Below are positions 1-7,940 of a stretch of DNA of 64,000 nucleotides, piece after piece. The translations under genes and the position numbers were made by a program. Numbering within the stretch: the first letter of the stretch is position 1; the number at the start of each line of letters is the position of its first letter. The notes beneath the pieces are model-generated. The model was not told the DNA's origin, did no database searches, and worked only from the letters and a program-made list of their open reading frames with translations. Where the stretch lies: contig NZ_JABAFC010000001.1 in the NCBI RefSeq assembly GCF_012843435.1, forward strand, positions 124,001-188,000. The letters are read 5' to 3'. The DNA comes from Psychrobacillus sp. BL-248-WT-3 (GTDB taxonomy: Bacteria > Bacillota > Bacilli > Bacillales_A > Planococcaceae).

Positions 1-1
1 A

Positions 2-457
2 ATGTCTAAGTATTTAGGAAAAGAAATCACGCCTTATGAGTCTGCTAAGTTACAAAGCGTTCCTATGTTCGTTCATATACCAAATAGTGATGCTGGGAAA
101 GAAATTACGGATATTTCCGGTCAAATTGACTTACGTCCAACAATTTTACACTTATTAGGTTTAGAAACGAATAAGGATATGCAATTAGGTGCAGATATTT
201 TCTCTGAGGATCACGAGGAATTTGTTATTTTCCGTAATGGTGGTTTTGTTACAGAAGATTATTTATACACTGCAAACACATGTTATGAGAATGGAACAGG
301 TCTAGAGGTCGAGATGGAAAACTGTCAACCATATGTTGATCGAGCAACACAGGCACTAGGCTATTCCGATAAAATTATCAATGGAGATTTGCTACGATTC
401 TATGATTTAAAGACAGGTAATCTTTTAATTGATGAAACGAAGGATTCAACTGAATAA
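2..457 (+). CDS. yqgS: LTA synthase / YqgS-like sulfatase-fold membrane enzyme, C-terminal part
   Basis: This is the C-terminal part of a lipoteichoic-acid-synthase-family protein; the reading frame enters from the left edge, so the ATG at position 2 need not be the start. The visible segment has the end of the extracellular alkaline-phosphatase/sulfatase-like domain: VPMFVHIPN, then the family motif DLRPTILHLLGL (about residues 43-54 of the visible part), and a tail rich in acidic residues. The family transfers glycerol-phosphate from phosphatidylglycerol outside the membrane to build or prime lipoteichoic acid. The metal- and nucleophile-binding half lies outside the window. Assignment as YqgS rather than another LtaS paralogue rests on the following yqgU-yqgW-yqgX-yqgY order, which matches B. 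subtilis. A strong terminator follows the stop codon. Confidence 0.85.
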   Translation: MSKYLGKEITPYESAKLQSVPMFVHIPNSDAGKEITDISGQIDLRPTILHLLGLETNKDMQLGADIFSEDHEEFVIFRNGGFVTEDYLYTANTCYENGTGLEVEMENCQPYVDRATQALGYSDKIINGDLLRFYDLKTGNLLIDETKDSTE

Positions 458-463
458 TTTCTT

Positions 464-495
464 AAAAGCACAGACTAAAAAGTCTGTGCTTTTTT
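464..495 (+). terminator. Intrinsic terminator after yqgS
   Basis: Perfect 13-bp stem (AAAAGCACAGACT / AGTCTGTGCTTTT) with a 4-nt loop, followed by a T run. It ends the yqgS transcript. Confidence 0.9.
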
Positions 496-779
496 AGCTG
501 ATAAATAAACTTCGTAAAAATTACTGGCGTCTTTTAGTTAAATCTTAAGCAGTTAGAAAAGTCTTGATTTTATTATGTCCTTTTCAAAATTTAAAGCTAA
601 AAATTATCTAGATAATGTAAAGTGGTGTGACTTTTTATGTTATCCTATAAAATAACGAGTATTATTTTATTGAATTAGCTCATTAGAAAAAGTTAGAGAA
701 TAAAATATAAGATGTTTACTTTTTTTTGAAACAAAATGTAGTTTGAATCGTCTAATGTGTATAGGATGAAGGGGGGAGA
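496..779 (+). other. AT-rich spacer before yqgU
   Basis: No open frame with a plausible start and no structured element is seen. It must hold the yqgU promoter, but I could not choose one: several TTGAA- and TATAAT-like hexamers lie near 725-765 without good spacing. The yqgU ribosome binding site GGGGGGAG ends next to the start codon. Confidence 0.4.
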
Positions 780-1883
780 ATGTTGAAAAAAGCTTTATTA
801 TTTATATTTTGTATAATGTTTTTACAGGCCTGCACAGAAACAGAGAAGTCACCAGAAGTTCCCCCTGACGATATCTCCGAGCAGCCCACATCTGCAAATG
901 AAAATGATATCACAAATAATATCCCATCTATTCATTTAGAACGTAACAAATTTCATAGTGTTATTGGTTGGTTATCTGATGATGAAATCTTACTTATATT
1001 GGTCGACAAAGGAGAGTGGATTTTAAAATCTTACTCGGTCACTAAAGAAGAATGGAAAGAGATTTATAGAACTAATACACCAGTGATTCAAGGAATGATT
1101 CATCCGAGCAAAGAAATGATAGTTTTACATACTTCTAACAATTCCTCCTCAGCTGAAGTGCAATTAATACATATGAACGGTGTAGTGGAGCAAAGCTTGT
1201 ATTTTGAATCTGCTGAACTGTACATGGATTGGCATCCAACAGATCCAAATTTAATTGCTTTCACTGCTTTTTATGAAGATTGGAGTTATAACAGCGTAGT
1301 TTACAATGGACATACGCAAGAAATGGAAGCGATTGATGTAGAGAATCCATTTGTAAAGTGGTTGGACAGCGAGAATTTAATGGTATTCGATTGGAGTGAA
1401 ACTAGTTTAGATGGAAGTAATCTAAAACAGTATTCTATAGCTGATCATTCCATTAAGGCTACGGAGTGGAGTAATATTATAGATGTACAAAACTTAGGGG
1501 ATTCTCTAGTCTATATTCAAATAGATGAAGAAAACATGCAATTTAAGTATCACTTAGTGAACAAAAGTAGTGGAAAGAGCTTTGACTGGGTATCTCCAGC
1601 CGTAAGTAATTACTCCGAGTGGGTTATACCTACCATATCCATAATCTCTCCAAATAGCTTTATTGCCTTCCAAGCGAAAGAAAAGGGAAATAAGGATGAA
1701 ACAAACGAAAAAAGTACAATAGGTATGTACTCCATAGAAGGGGAAAAACAATATGGGGAAATAATAGAACGACCTATTGACTGCTCGCCAAACGGTATGA
1801 TTTGTCTTGGTGGATATGAGAAAGAGCAATGGATTAACTTAAATACCTTAAAAGAAGGTAAATGGTTAAATATATTGGAATAG
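780..1883 (+). CDS. yqgU: YqgU-like lipoprotein with predicted beta-propeller
   Basis: Predicted secreted lipoprotein of 367 residues. The N-terminus has a type II signal: Lys3-Lys4, a hydrophobic stretch and the lipobox FLQAC with Cys18, so the mature protein should be anchored to the outer face of the membrane. A Thr/Glu/Pro-rich linker follows, and the rest reads as repeated beta-strand segments with WLSDDEILL, WHPTDPNLIAF and WLDSENLMVF, spaced like blades of a WD40/TolB-type propeller. Position between yqgS and yqgW matches B. subtilis yqgU; the molecular function is unknown. Start is the ATG behind GGGGGGAG. The fold is inferred from the spacing of aromatic/Asp-rich strands. Confidence 0.75.
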   Translation: MLKKALLFIFCIMFLQACTETEKSPEVPPDDISEQPTSANENDITNNIPSIHLERNKFHSVIGWLSDDEILLILVDKGEWILKSYSVTKEEWKEIYRTNTPVIQGMIHPSKEMIVLHTSNNSSSAEVQLIHMNGVVEQSLYFESAELYMDWHPTDPNLIAFTAFYEDWSYNSVVYNGHTQEMEAIDVENPFVKWLDSENLMVFDWSETSLDGSNLKQYSIADHSIKATEWSNIIDVQNLGDSLVYIQIDEENMQFKYHLVNKSSGKSFDWVSPAVSNYSEWVIPTISIISPNSFIAFQAKEKGNKDETNEKSTIGMYSIEGEKQYGEIIERPIDCSPNGMICLGGYEKEQWINLNTLKEGKWLNILE

Positions 1884-1917
1884 AAAAAGCTGCTATACAT
1901 TTGTATAGCAGCTTTTT
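1884..1917. terminator. Bidirectional terminator between yqgU and yqgW
   Basis: Perfect stem AAAAAGCTGCTATAC / GTATAGCAGCTTTTT with a 4-nt loop and T or A runs on both sides. It serves both convergent genes. Confidence 0.9.
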
Positions 1918-1926
1918 CTGTATGTT

Positions 1927-2106
1927 TTAGTGTAAGCTTGGTGGAAAGCCTTGGTTGATTACTGTCATAACTGTAAAGAAACCAAAAACTGCAAATGTAC
2001 CAAAGTTAAATAAAACACTTAGTAAATTTTTTTCTTTGATTGCTTGGTAAGTGCCTATAATAGCTAGCACTGTAACAAGACCAAAAATAACTATTAATAA
2101 GTTCAT
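1927..2106 (-). CDS. yqgW: Small membrane protein, DUF2759 (YqgW)
   Basis: Integral membrane protein of 59 residues with two predicted helices (about 2-20 and 30-48) joined by a short basic loop (QAIKEKN) and a short C-terminal tail ending FPPSLH. The start is the ATG at 2104-2106, 7-8 nt behind GGAAGGAG; a longer frame to 2151 has no ribosome site. It matches the DUF2759 family and the B. subtilis position between yqgU and yqgX. Function is unknown. Confidence 0.75.
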   Translation of the reverse strand: MNLLIVIFGLVTVLAIIGTYQAIKEKNLLSVLFNFGTFAVFGFFTVMTVINQGFPPSLH

Positions 2107-2258
2107 GAAAGACACTCCTTCCGACATATAAAATAAATGTCGCGATTGCATATTCCTCTTCTATTGTAATTGTTATCTGTTCTTTTGTCGAGTAATAAAA
2201 GTGGCGAAAGATTGAACAAAGGTAAACAAATCGTTTAATATAGAGAAGAGGTGAAATT

Positions 2259-2897
2259 ATGTTAAATATACGTACATATCCATTAGGTTTTATACAAACG
2301 AATTGCTACGTCATTTCCAATGCTAAAAAAGAATGCCTAATTTTTGATCCAGGAGGCAACGGAGAGCAGTTAATTAAGGAGCTAAACAGGCTACATTTAA
2401 AACCAATTGCCATACTGCTGACCCATGCTCACTTTGATCATATTGGGGCTGTAGATGACGTAAGAGATGCATATCATATTCCAGTCTATATACATCCTAC
2501 AGAAAAGACATGGTTAACTAATGCGGAGAAGAATGGTTCTGCTAAATATGCAGAAATCCCAAATATTATTGCTAAAGAAGCCGACGTAATGTTAAACCAT
2601 GAAGAAAAGATGAGTATTGGTGATTTTGAATTTACCATCTCTCACACACCAGGACATTCTCCAGGCAGCATAACCTATTACTTTGAATCAGATGGCTTTG
2701 CAATAGTTGGAGATACGTTATTCCAAAACAGTATAGGTCGTACAGATCTACCTGGTGGTAACGAGAAGCAGCTGTTAAAGTCGATACACACAAAGCTATT
2801 AACACTTCCTGTAGAAACTGTAATATATCCTGGGCATGGCCCAGCATCAATTGTTCAAGCAGAAATGGACAGCAATCCATTTTTGAATGGGTTTTAA
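2259..2897 (+). CDS. yqgX: Metallo-beta-lactamase-fold hydrolase YqgX (glyoxalase II type)
   Basis: Single-domain metallo-beta-lactamase-fold hydrolase of 212 residues, of the size of the short glyoxalase-II-like proteins of Firmicutes. Binuclear metal site residues are all visible: THAHFDH near residues 54-60, HTPGHSPGS near 129-137 (third-site His), GDTLFQ with its bridging Asp near 153, and the last His in YPGHGP near 194. B. subtilis YqgX has been linked to bacillithiol-dependent glyoxalase II activity; that link is knowledge of the family, not shown here. Start ATG follows GAAGAGGTG. It is convergent with yqgY across a shared hairpin. Confidence 0.85.
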   Translation: MLNIRTYPLGFIQTNCYVISNAKKECLIFDPGGNGEQLIKELNRLHLKPIAILLTHAHFDHIGAVDDVRDAYHIPVYIHPTEKTWLTNAEKNGSAKYAEIPNIIAKEADVMLNHEEKMSIGDFEFTISHTPGHSPGSITYYFESDGFAIVGDTLFQNSIGRTDLPGGNEKQLLKSIHTKLLTLPVETVIYPGHGPASIVQAEMDSNPFLNGF

Positions 2898-2911
2898 TAA
2901 AGACCAAATAA

Positions 2912-2944
2912 AAAGCAGCCTCCATTATATGTGGAAGCTGCTTT
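2912..2944. terminator. Bidirectional terminator between yqgX and yqgY
   Basis: Stem AAAGCAGC-c-TCCA / TGGA-a-GCTGCTTT with one mismatch and a short AT loop, lying between convergent genes. Confidence 0.75.
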
Positions 2945-2952
2945 GGACTTTA

Positions 2953-3192
2953 TTAATGTCCACCTGGTACATGTATGAATGTAGTGTAGTATGTAAAACC
3001 AGCGAAGAAGAACATTAAGTAAGCCCCGAAGATGTACATATACATACGCTCAGATAGGTTTAAGAACCCTAAAAGAAGGAATAACCCCGTATTTGCTAAA
3101 AATAGTAAAGACGCTTCTGTCATATCACCTAAATAAAACATAACTGCAAAAATCCCTGTCCAGAATGCCATTACTTTATACATATTGCCCAA
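2953..3192 (-). CDS. yqgY: Small membrane protein, DUF2626 (YqgY)
   Basis: Membrane protein of 79 residues with three predicted helices: MAFWTGIFAVMFYLGDM, a central LLFLANTGLFLLLGFL and YIFGAYLMFFFAGFTYYTTF. It matches the DUF2626 family, adjacent to yqgX as in B. subtilis. The start chosen is TTG at 3190-3192 because AAAGGAGG lies 8 nt upstream, and translation from it gives MGNMYKVMAFW, matching family N-termini. Longer frames to 3222 have no ribosome site. No function is known. Confidence 0.75.
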   Translation of the reverse strand: MGNMYKVMAFWTGIFAVMFYLGDMTEASLLFLANTGLFLLLGFLNLSERMYMYIFGAYLMFFFAGFTYYTTFIHVPGGH

Positions 3193-3333
3193 TTGTAGTC
3201 CCTCCTTTTGCAAAGAATACAAATAATTCTCCTATTCATTATAAATGAAAGTGTTCTTACATGTAAACTGATTATTAAATATCTACATATGAATAACATA
3301 AGTTTGTCACAATTAAGATACATCTTCAATTCA

Positions 3334-4014
3334 TTATAGAACTTCGACGTGATATACGCAATTAATACAGTGATTTTGCTTACTTTCTAACTGGATGAAT
3401 GAATTCTCTGGGAATAACTTGTCAAACTGACCTTTTAGAAAGGATTCATGTAATAAGCATATAAATTGTGGGTATTTATTTAAAAAATCTTTATAAGGAC
3501 AATTGAATATAGAAAAAGTGATAACTTTTTTATTGTTCTTTTCCATGATAGTAGGGATATAACCTATAGAGTGGGCAGTTTCCTTTAAAATATCCAGCTT
3601 CTCTTCAAAGGACATGCTATCCATTAGTGTATGATTAACCACTTTTTGTCCGTTTTGATAAGCGATATCCTTAGCTTTTTCAAGCGCTTCCTCACCCATT
3701 GTATCCACTAATTCCAATAGCCATTCAAGCAGTAAATGATTTTCTTGTTTAGGAAAACTTAAATGTATTGGTTCTTCAGCAACAACATAAACTCTTGCTG
3801 GCCGACCACCTTTTTCGTTTTTAACGAATTTCGAAGTCAGTAGCTTCGCTTCGTTAAGTTTTGTAAGATGTAGTCTAGCCACATTTGGATGAATACCAAA
3901 ATGTTGGGCAATTTGCTGTACATTTACTTCCTTATTTTCTTTTATAATATATTGATAGATTGAGTATCTAGTCTCATCTGCCAGGGTACCTGTTAGTTTT
4001 AATGTATCGGACAA
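3334..4014 (-). CDS. SufR/ArsR-like winged-helix regulator with C-terminal cysteines
   Basis: Predicted DNA-binding regulator of 226 residues. The N-terminal winged helix (about 1-75) includes LADETRYSIYQYII, a recognition region IHPNVARLHLTKL and the wing KGGRPARVYV. The C-terminal half has four cysteines in the order CPY-(11)-C ... C-x2-C, ending in HCINCVYH. This layout recalls SufR-type regulators, whose cysteines bind an iron-sulfur cluster. The start is TTG at 4012-4014, 7-8 nt behind AAGGTGGG; the upstream ATG at 4032 lacks a ribosome site and would place that Shine-Dalgarno inside the coding region. It is divergent from comGA with about 170 nt between them. Its target is unknown; comG or itself are the natural guesses. 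Confidence 0.7.
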   Translation of the reverse strand: MSDTLKLTGTLADETRYSIYQYIIKENKEVNVQQIAQHFGIHPNVARLHLTKLNEAKLLTSKFVKNEKGGRPARVYVVAEEPIHLSFPKQENHLLLEWLLELVDTMGEEALEKAKDIAYQNGQKVVNHTLMDSMSFEEKLDILKETAHSIGYIPTIMEKNNKKVITFSIFNCPYKDFLNKYPQFICLLHESFLKGQFDKLFPENSFIQLESKQNHCINCVYHVEVL

Positions 4015-4128
4015 GTATATCCCACCTTCCATTAATTTTATTATAAGGGAGAATTTAAGAATGACAAACGATATTATCTAATAAACAAAAATTGTGAAAA
4101 ATCACTTTATTTATTTAGAAATAGGAAG

Positions 4129-4134
4129 TATACT
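4129..4134 (+). promoter_or_regulatory. Probable -10 element of the comG operon
   Basis: TATACT lies 54 nt upstream of the comGA start with a poor -35 region (TTTATT at 17 nt). That is what an activator-dependent competence promoter looks like. I could not find a convincing pair of ComK AAAA-N5-TTTT boxes. Confidence 0.4.
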
Positions 4135-4187
4135 ATGTTTTATAAGCTTCGTGCGGCCAAGCTTGTGACTGGGGAAAGGACGACTAA

Positions 4188-5204
4188 ATGCAGCAAGAAG
4201 AAAATGTAGTGGAACAAAGATGCTTCCAACTATTAAAGAAGGCACATCAATTTGGAGCTTCTGATCTTCACATGATTCCCAATGAAGAAAATTACATCTA
4301 TTATTTCAAGAAGACATCCCAAATGTTCGAGGCAGGTCAGCTGCCATTAAATCTCGGGATTAGAATCATATCATACTTCAAGTTTTTATCCTCTCTTGAT
4401 ATCAGCGAAAAACGAAAACCACAAAGCGGTTCCTTCCAACATATGTTTAACTCACAAAAATTTTCGTTTCGAGTTTCTACCTTACCATCTGTGTATGGAA
4501 AGGAGAGCTTAGTCATTCGACTTCAACAGCACGACAATGCAAAAATTATACACTCGCTTTCCTTATTTAGAGGAGCATCAGACAAAATCGTAGAGCTTGC
4601 TAACCAACGACAAGGAATGATTCTATTTGTTGGACCAACTGGCTCAGGTAAGTCTACATCTATGTATTCATTGACAAAATACTGTGCAGAAAATATGAAC
4701 CGGCATGTCATTTCTTTAGAGGACCCTGTTGAAAATAGCCAATCATATCTACTTCAAATTCAAGTGAATGAGCGTTCAGGTGTTACGTATGCCAAAGGGC
4801 TAAAAGCCATCTTAAGGCACTCGCCAGACGTTATTATGATTGGAGAGATAAGAGATGAGGATACGGCTAAAGCGGCAATACAGGCTTCTTTAACGGGCCA
4901 CTTAGTAGTATCCACGATTCATGCCAAGGACGGATTAGGTGCTTTATATAGACTAATGGATCTTGGTATTAGTATTGATGAATTAAAACAAACGGTAACC
5001 GGTGTTGTCACTCAAAGATTGGTAAGTGTAGTAAAAACAAAAAGTCCAGAACTATCTGCCATATATGAAATTATTGCAGATGATGTTTTAGAGGGTGCCT
5101 TACTCTCGATAAGTGAAGGAAATACTTTCAAGGTTCCAGTTCCCTTAACTCTTTCGTACCAAATAGAAAGGGGAATCAGGGAAGGTGTTATTAAAATCAA
5201 TTAA
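4188..5204 (+). CDS. comGA: Competence traffic ATPase ComGA
   Basis: Cytoplasmic GspE/PilB-type secretion ATPase of 338 residues that drives assembly of the competence pseudopilus used for DNA uptake. Motifs: Walker A GPTGSGKST near residue 149, the Asp box region SLEDPVENSQ near 178, Walker B VIMIGEIRDED near 216, and the His box STIHAKDG near 243. It lacks the tetracysteine zinc motif found in some PilB proteins. First gene of a seven-gene operon; it overlaps comGB by 20 nt. Start ATG sits behind GGGGAAAGGA. B. subtilis ComGA also acts in the growth arrest of competent cells, which sequence alone cannot show here. Confidence 0.95.
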   Translation: MQQEENVVEQRCFQLLKKAHQFGASDLHMIPNEENYIYYFKKTSQMFEAGQLPLNLGIRIISYFKFLSSLDISEKRKPQSGSFQHMFNSQKFSFRVSTLPSVYGKESLVIRLQQHDNAKIIHSLSLFRGASDKIVELANQRQGMILFVGPTGSGKSTSMYSLTKYCAENMNRHVISLEDPVENSQSYLLQIQVNERSGVTYAKGLKAILRHSPDVIMIGEIRDEDTAKAAIQASLTGHLVVSTIHAKDGLGALYRLMDLGISIDELKQTVTGVVTQRLVSVVKTKSPELSAIYEIIADDVLEGALLSISEGNTFKVPVPLTLSYQIERGIREGVIKIN

Positions 5205-6246
5205 AGATTATCTCCGTAAGAAGGATGAAACCATACACGCTTCTATGCATGCCTCTTTTTTGAAAAGGTTAAGTGAGTTGCTTAATGAGGGATATACATT
5301 TCATGAAGCGATTACTATGTTATTACCATTTCATGTGAAGAACATACATGTGGTACAAACGAAAGTGACGGACATACAAAAAAGAGGGCTTGGTGTAATA
5401 GAAGTATTTAGGGTGTTAGGTTTTCCTAATCGTTTACTTCTTCCTATTTATTTGGCATCCCAGCATGGACATTTAGCAGAGACAACTGAGGTTTTAGCAA
5501 TAAACTCTGCTTTCAATGAGCAAGCAAGAAAACGTTTGAAGAACCTCTTGTTATATCCCTTATTTTTGTTTGTCATAATATTTTTGTTGTTTTCTGTTTT
5601 TCGAATTTACTTTATTCCCAATATGGAAACCTTGCTTTCTAAAAACTCCGCCCAATCTGACAGTTCCCTAGCATTAACCAATACCCTACTAAACCTTCCT
5701 AACATCTTTATAGTTTCTCTCTTCTCTATGGTATTACTCTGTCTAGTTCTATGGCTTCTGCTTAGAAGGAAAAGTATGGAGATTAAAATTATATTCTTTA
5801 AACGAACTCCCATTTTGAATAGTTGGTTTCGTTTACTAGTGACCAGAATATTCTCTAGGGAGATAGGGGTACTTCTAGAGAGTGGTATGTCTCTTCAAGA
5901 ATCCTTTACTGCTTTAATCCACCAAAAAGAAAATAAAATACTGCAGTACATTGTATTTCAAATGAACGAAAAAGTAATTTATGGCTCCTCATTTTCAGAA
6001 GGTGTCATACTAGTGGATTGTTTTACTGATGATTTTCATCAATTTATTGTTCATGGAGAAAATAATGGCTACCTAGGCAAAGAACTTACACTTTATAGTG
6101 ACTTTATAAACAAGCGCGTAGAGGAAAAACTATCCCGTTACTTAAGTATTATTCAACCTTTGATGTTCTTAATACTTGCAGTTTTTATAGTGGGTGCTTA
6201 TTTGGCAATCTTACTACCAGTATATGAAATGATTAATATAATTTAA
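5185..6246 (+). CDS. comGB: Competence pseudopilus platform protein ComGB
   Basis: Polytopic inner-membrane platform protein of the GspF/PilC family (353 residues) on which ComGA acts to polymerise ComGC. There are two GspF-type repeats, each with a soluble helical part (about 20-115 and 200-310) and hydrophobic segments near 120-145, 168-192 and 325-350. GTG is taken as the start, about 11 nt behind AAAGGGG inside the comGA coding end; the 20-nt overlap points to coupled translation. A later ATG is possible but would remove part of the first domain. Confidence 0.9.
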   Translation: MLLKSIKDYLRKKDETIHASMHASFLKRLSELLNEGYTFHEAITMLLPFHVKNIHVVQTKVTDIQKRGLGVIEVFRVLGFPNRLLLPIYLASQHGHLAETTEVLAINSAFNEQARKRLKNLLLYPLFLFVIIFLLFSVFRIYFIPNMETLLSKNSAQSDSSLALTNTLLNLPNIFIVSLFSMVLLCLVLWLLLRRKSMEIKIIFFKRTPILNSWFRLLVTRIFSREIGVLLESGMSLQESFTALIHQKENKILQYIVFQMNEKVIYGSSFSEGVILVDCFTDDFHQFIVHGENNGYLGKELTLYSDFINKRVEEKLSRYLSIIQPLMFLILAVFIVGAYLAILLPVYEMINII

Positions 6247-6259
6247 AGGAGCTAATCAA

Positions 6260-6589
6260 ATGAAAAACTTATTAAAATCTAATAGAGGTTTTACTTTAAT
6301 TGAAATGATGATTGTACTGCTAATTATATCTGTACTAATATTAATCTCGATTCCAAATGTCACAAAGCATTCAGCAAATATTGATAAGAAGGGCTGTGCA
6401 GCCTACATTAAAATGGTCGAAGGACAAGTGCAAGCCTATAAGATAGATAATAATAAAACTCCTTTACTCTCAGACTTAACTGTAGATGAATATTTGGGAG
6501 CGAATAATAAAAGCTGTCCTAACGGGGATGAAATTGATATTGAAAATGGAAAAGTGATTATTAAGGAAGTAGCTAATGGAGGAAATTAA
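6260..6589 (+). CDS. comGC: Major competence pseudopilin ComGC
   Basis: Type IV pilin-like protein of 109 residues, the main subunit of the competence pseudopilus. A short basic leader (MKNLLKSNR) ends in Gly just before FTLIEMMIVLL; prepilin peptidase ComC should cleave after Gly10, leaving methylatable Phe with Glu at position +5. One hydrophobic helix follows. Two cysteines, in GCAAY and SCPNG, fit the intramolecular disulfide of ComGC. Start ATG is preceded by AAAGGAG. Confidence 0.95.
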   Translation: MKNLLKSNRGFTLIEMMIVLLIISVLILISIPNVTKHSANIDKKGCAAYIKMVEGQVQAYKIDNNKTPLLSDLTVDEYLGANNKSCPNGDEIDIENGKVIIKEVANGGN

Positions 6590-7013
6590 AAAACAAGCTG
6601 GATTTACTTTGATCGAGACTACATTAATGCTAATGATTGTTATGGTAATTAGCTCTGCGGTTATTTATGGAACGTCTAATAAGGTAATTGAGCTAGAGGA
6701 AAAAAAATTTTTTCGCCAATTTCAGTTAGATGTGCAACGAGCGCAAGCTCTGGCTTTAAGTCAGGAGCAATATATCGTTTTAAAATTTGGAAACAAAGGA
6801 ACAAGCTATTCCACGACAAACTCCAATATAACTTTATTTGAAAATAGACTTCCTTCACATATTAGTTTATCGGAGGACAGTAAATTAAAGGAACTTATTT
6901 TTCTGCCAAGTGGTATGGTTAGAAATTTTGGGAGCTTTGCTTTCTTGACTTCAAAAGAAACGAAACTAGTTACTGTGCATATTGGTACTGGTAAATTAGC
7001 GTATGAACAATAA
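6576..7013 (+). CDS. comGD: Minor competence pseudopilin ComGD
   Basis: Minor pseudopilin of 145 residues. It has a short leader ending AG before FTLIETTLMLMIVMV, the prepilin-peptidase signature with Glu at +5 and one N-terminal helix. The C-terminal part is beta-rich, with FLPSGMVRNFGSF resembling the GspH/ComGD family core. It overlaps comGC by 14 nt and comGE by 11 nt. Confidence 0.9.
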   Translation: MEEIKKQAGFTLIETTLMLMIVMVISSAVIYGTSNKVIELEEKKFFRQFQLDVQRAQALALSQEQYIVLKFGNKGTSYSTTNSNITLFENRLPSHISLSEDSKLKELIFLPSGMVRNFGSFAFLTSKETKLVTVHIGTGKLAYEQ

Positions 7014-7314
7014 GGGATTCTCATGGGCAGAGACCATATTAACTTTATTTATTACTTTTATGATTGCTACAATACTTCTACCTTTACTCACAAATATGAA
7101 TGTGAAGCTTGAAGACAAAAAGAGAAAATACCACTCGGCAATCGTCATGAATGAAGCAGCTAAATTATTCGTGACAGAAAATATAAAAAACGGATCTCTT
7201 ACTATAGAAAGTGTAACGTTTAACTTTCAAATAGATGAACAGCAGGTTTGTGTAGAATATGAAGGTGTGAGGGGAGAGATGAATAACTGTATAGAGATCT
7301 CATCGGTAAATTAA
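7003..7314 (+). CDS. comGE: Minor competence pseudopilin ComGE
   Basis: Minor pseudopilin of 103 residues. The leader is only MNNKG, then FSWAETILTLFITFMIA, with Glu at +5 after the processing Gly and one transmembrane helix. Two cysteines (QQVCVEY and NNCIEI) lie near the C-terminus. It overlaps comGD by 11 nt. The 3' end contains the GGGGAGAG that probably serves comGF. Confidence 0.85.
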   Translation: MNNKGFSWAETILTLFITFMIATILLPLLTNMNVKLEDKKRKYHSAIVMNEAAKLFVTENIKNGSLTIESVTFNFQIDEQQVCVEYEGVRGEMNNCIEISSVN

Positions 7315-7739
7315 GAAAGCAAAATGGTTATACTTTTATCGATGGTATTTTACAACTATCGGTATTTATTATCTTTGCTCAAATAATGGTGCTAATAATG
7401 TGGTCGTTATATACGACTGAAAAAAAGGTGACGGATCCACAAGAAGTGGAATGGGGTTTATTCATACAATACGTGGAAGCTTACCTAAATAATGTAGACA
7501 GTATCATGGTCCAAAAAAGCCAGCCAGGAATCCGTTTTATAAAAGAAGGGGAAGAGTTTGATGTAGAATACGCATCAAACGTAATTCGAAAACAAAAGAA
7601 TAGATTGGGGAACGAGCCTCTCCTCTTAAATGTACAAGCACTTAAAGTTAGTATGGAAGGACAAAATATTACATTCTTCGTCACTTTTTTTAATGGTCAA
7701 CAGAAGGAGCACACCATGTATGTTACGTATTCTAAATGA
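7287..7739 (+). CDS. comGF: Minor competence pseudopilin ComGF (non-canonical start)
   Basis: ComGF-like protein. The first ATG in frame (7386) falls inside the hydrophobic helix and would remove the pilin leader. Reading the frame upstream to its stop at 7284-7286 gives KLRKQNGYTFIDGILQL followed by a hydrophobic stretch, a typical prepilin N-terminus with Gly before the aromatic residue. There is no ATG, GTG or TTG in frame between 7287 and 7385. The best candidate is CTG at 7287, about 10 nt behind GGGGAGA within comGE. From there the protein is 150 residues. The C-terminal domain contains DVEYASNVIRKQKNRLG and VQALKVSMEGQNITFFV. The start is inferred; the family assignment is supported by position. 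Confidence 0.7.
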   Translation: MYRDLIGKLRKQNGYTFIDGILQLSVFIIFAQIMVLIMWSLYTTEKKVTDPQEVEWGLFIQYVEAYLNNVDSIMVQKSQPGIRFIKEGEEFDVEYASNVIRKQKNRLGNEPLLLNVQALKVSMEGQNITFFVTFFNGQQKEHTMYVTYSK

Positions 7740-7926
7740 GCAAAAAGGTGCTTTGCTACTAGCTTCCACCATCCTACTTTCCATTGTCTGTTTTTCCATT
7801 CTCACCATTACTGCCGCATACCAATCTAAATATCGAACGTATGATTTGTTGGAAATCCGTCATATTAGTGATACTATCAATAAAATGAGTATTTTTATTG
7901 ATCAAGAAAATAATCCTGGTATGTAG
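7720..7926 (+). CDS. comGG: Competence protein ComGG
   Basis: Last gene of the comG operon, 68 residues. The start is the ATG at 7720, 10 nt behind AAGGAG; a longer frame to 7630 only runs through comGF. The protein has a short N-terminus (MLRILNEQKG), a strongly hydrophobic helix from about 11 to 30 and a small soluble tail. Like other ComGG proteins it has a poorly conserved leader around KGALLLAS. It overlaps comGF by 20 nt. It is shorter than B. subtilis ComGG (about 124 residues). Confidence 0.7.
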   Translation: MLRILNEQKGALLLASTILLSIVCFSILTITAAYQSKYRTYDLLEIRHISDTINKMSIFIDQENNPGM

Positions 7927-7940
7927 TGAGTTGATGAAAA

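Noticed and set aside
4081-4130. ComK boxes upstream of comGA
   Set aside because: AAAATCACTTTAT resembles one AT-box but no second AAAA-N5-TTTT lies at the required spacing.
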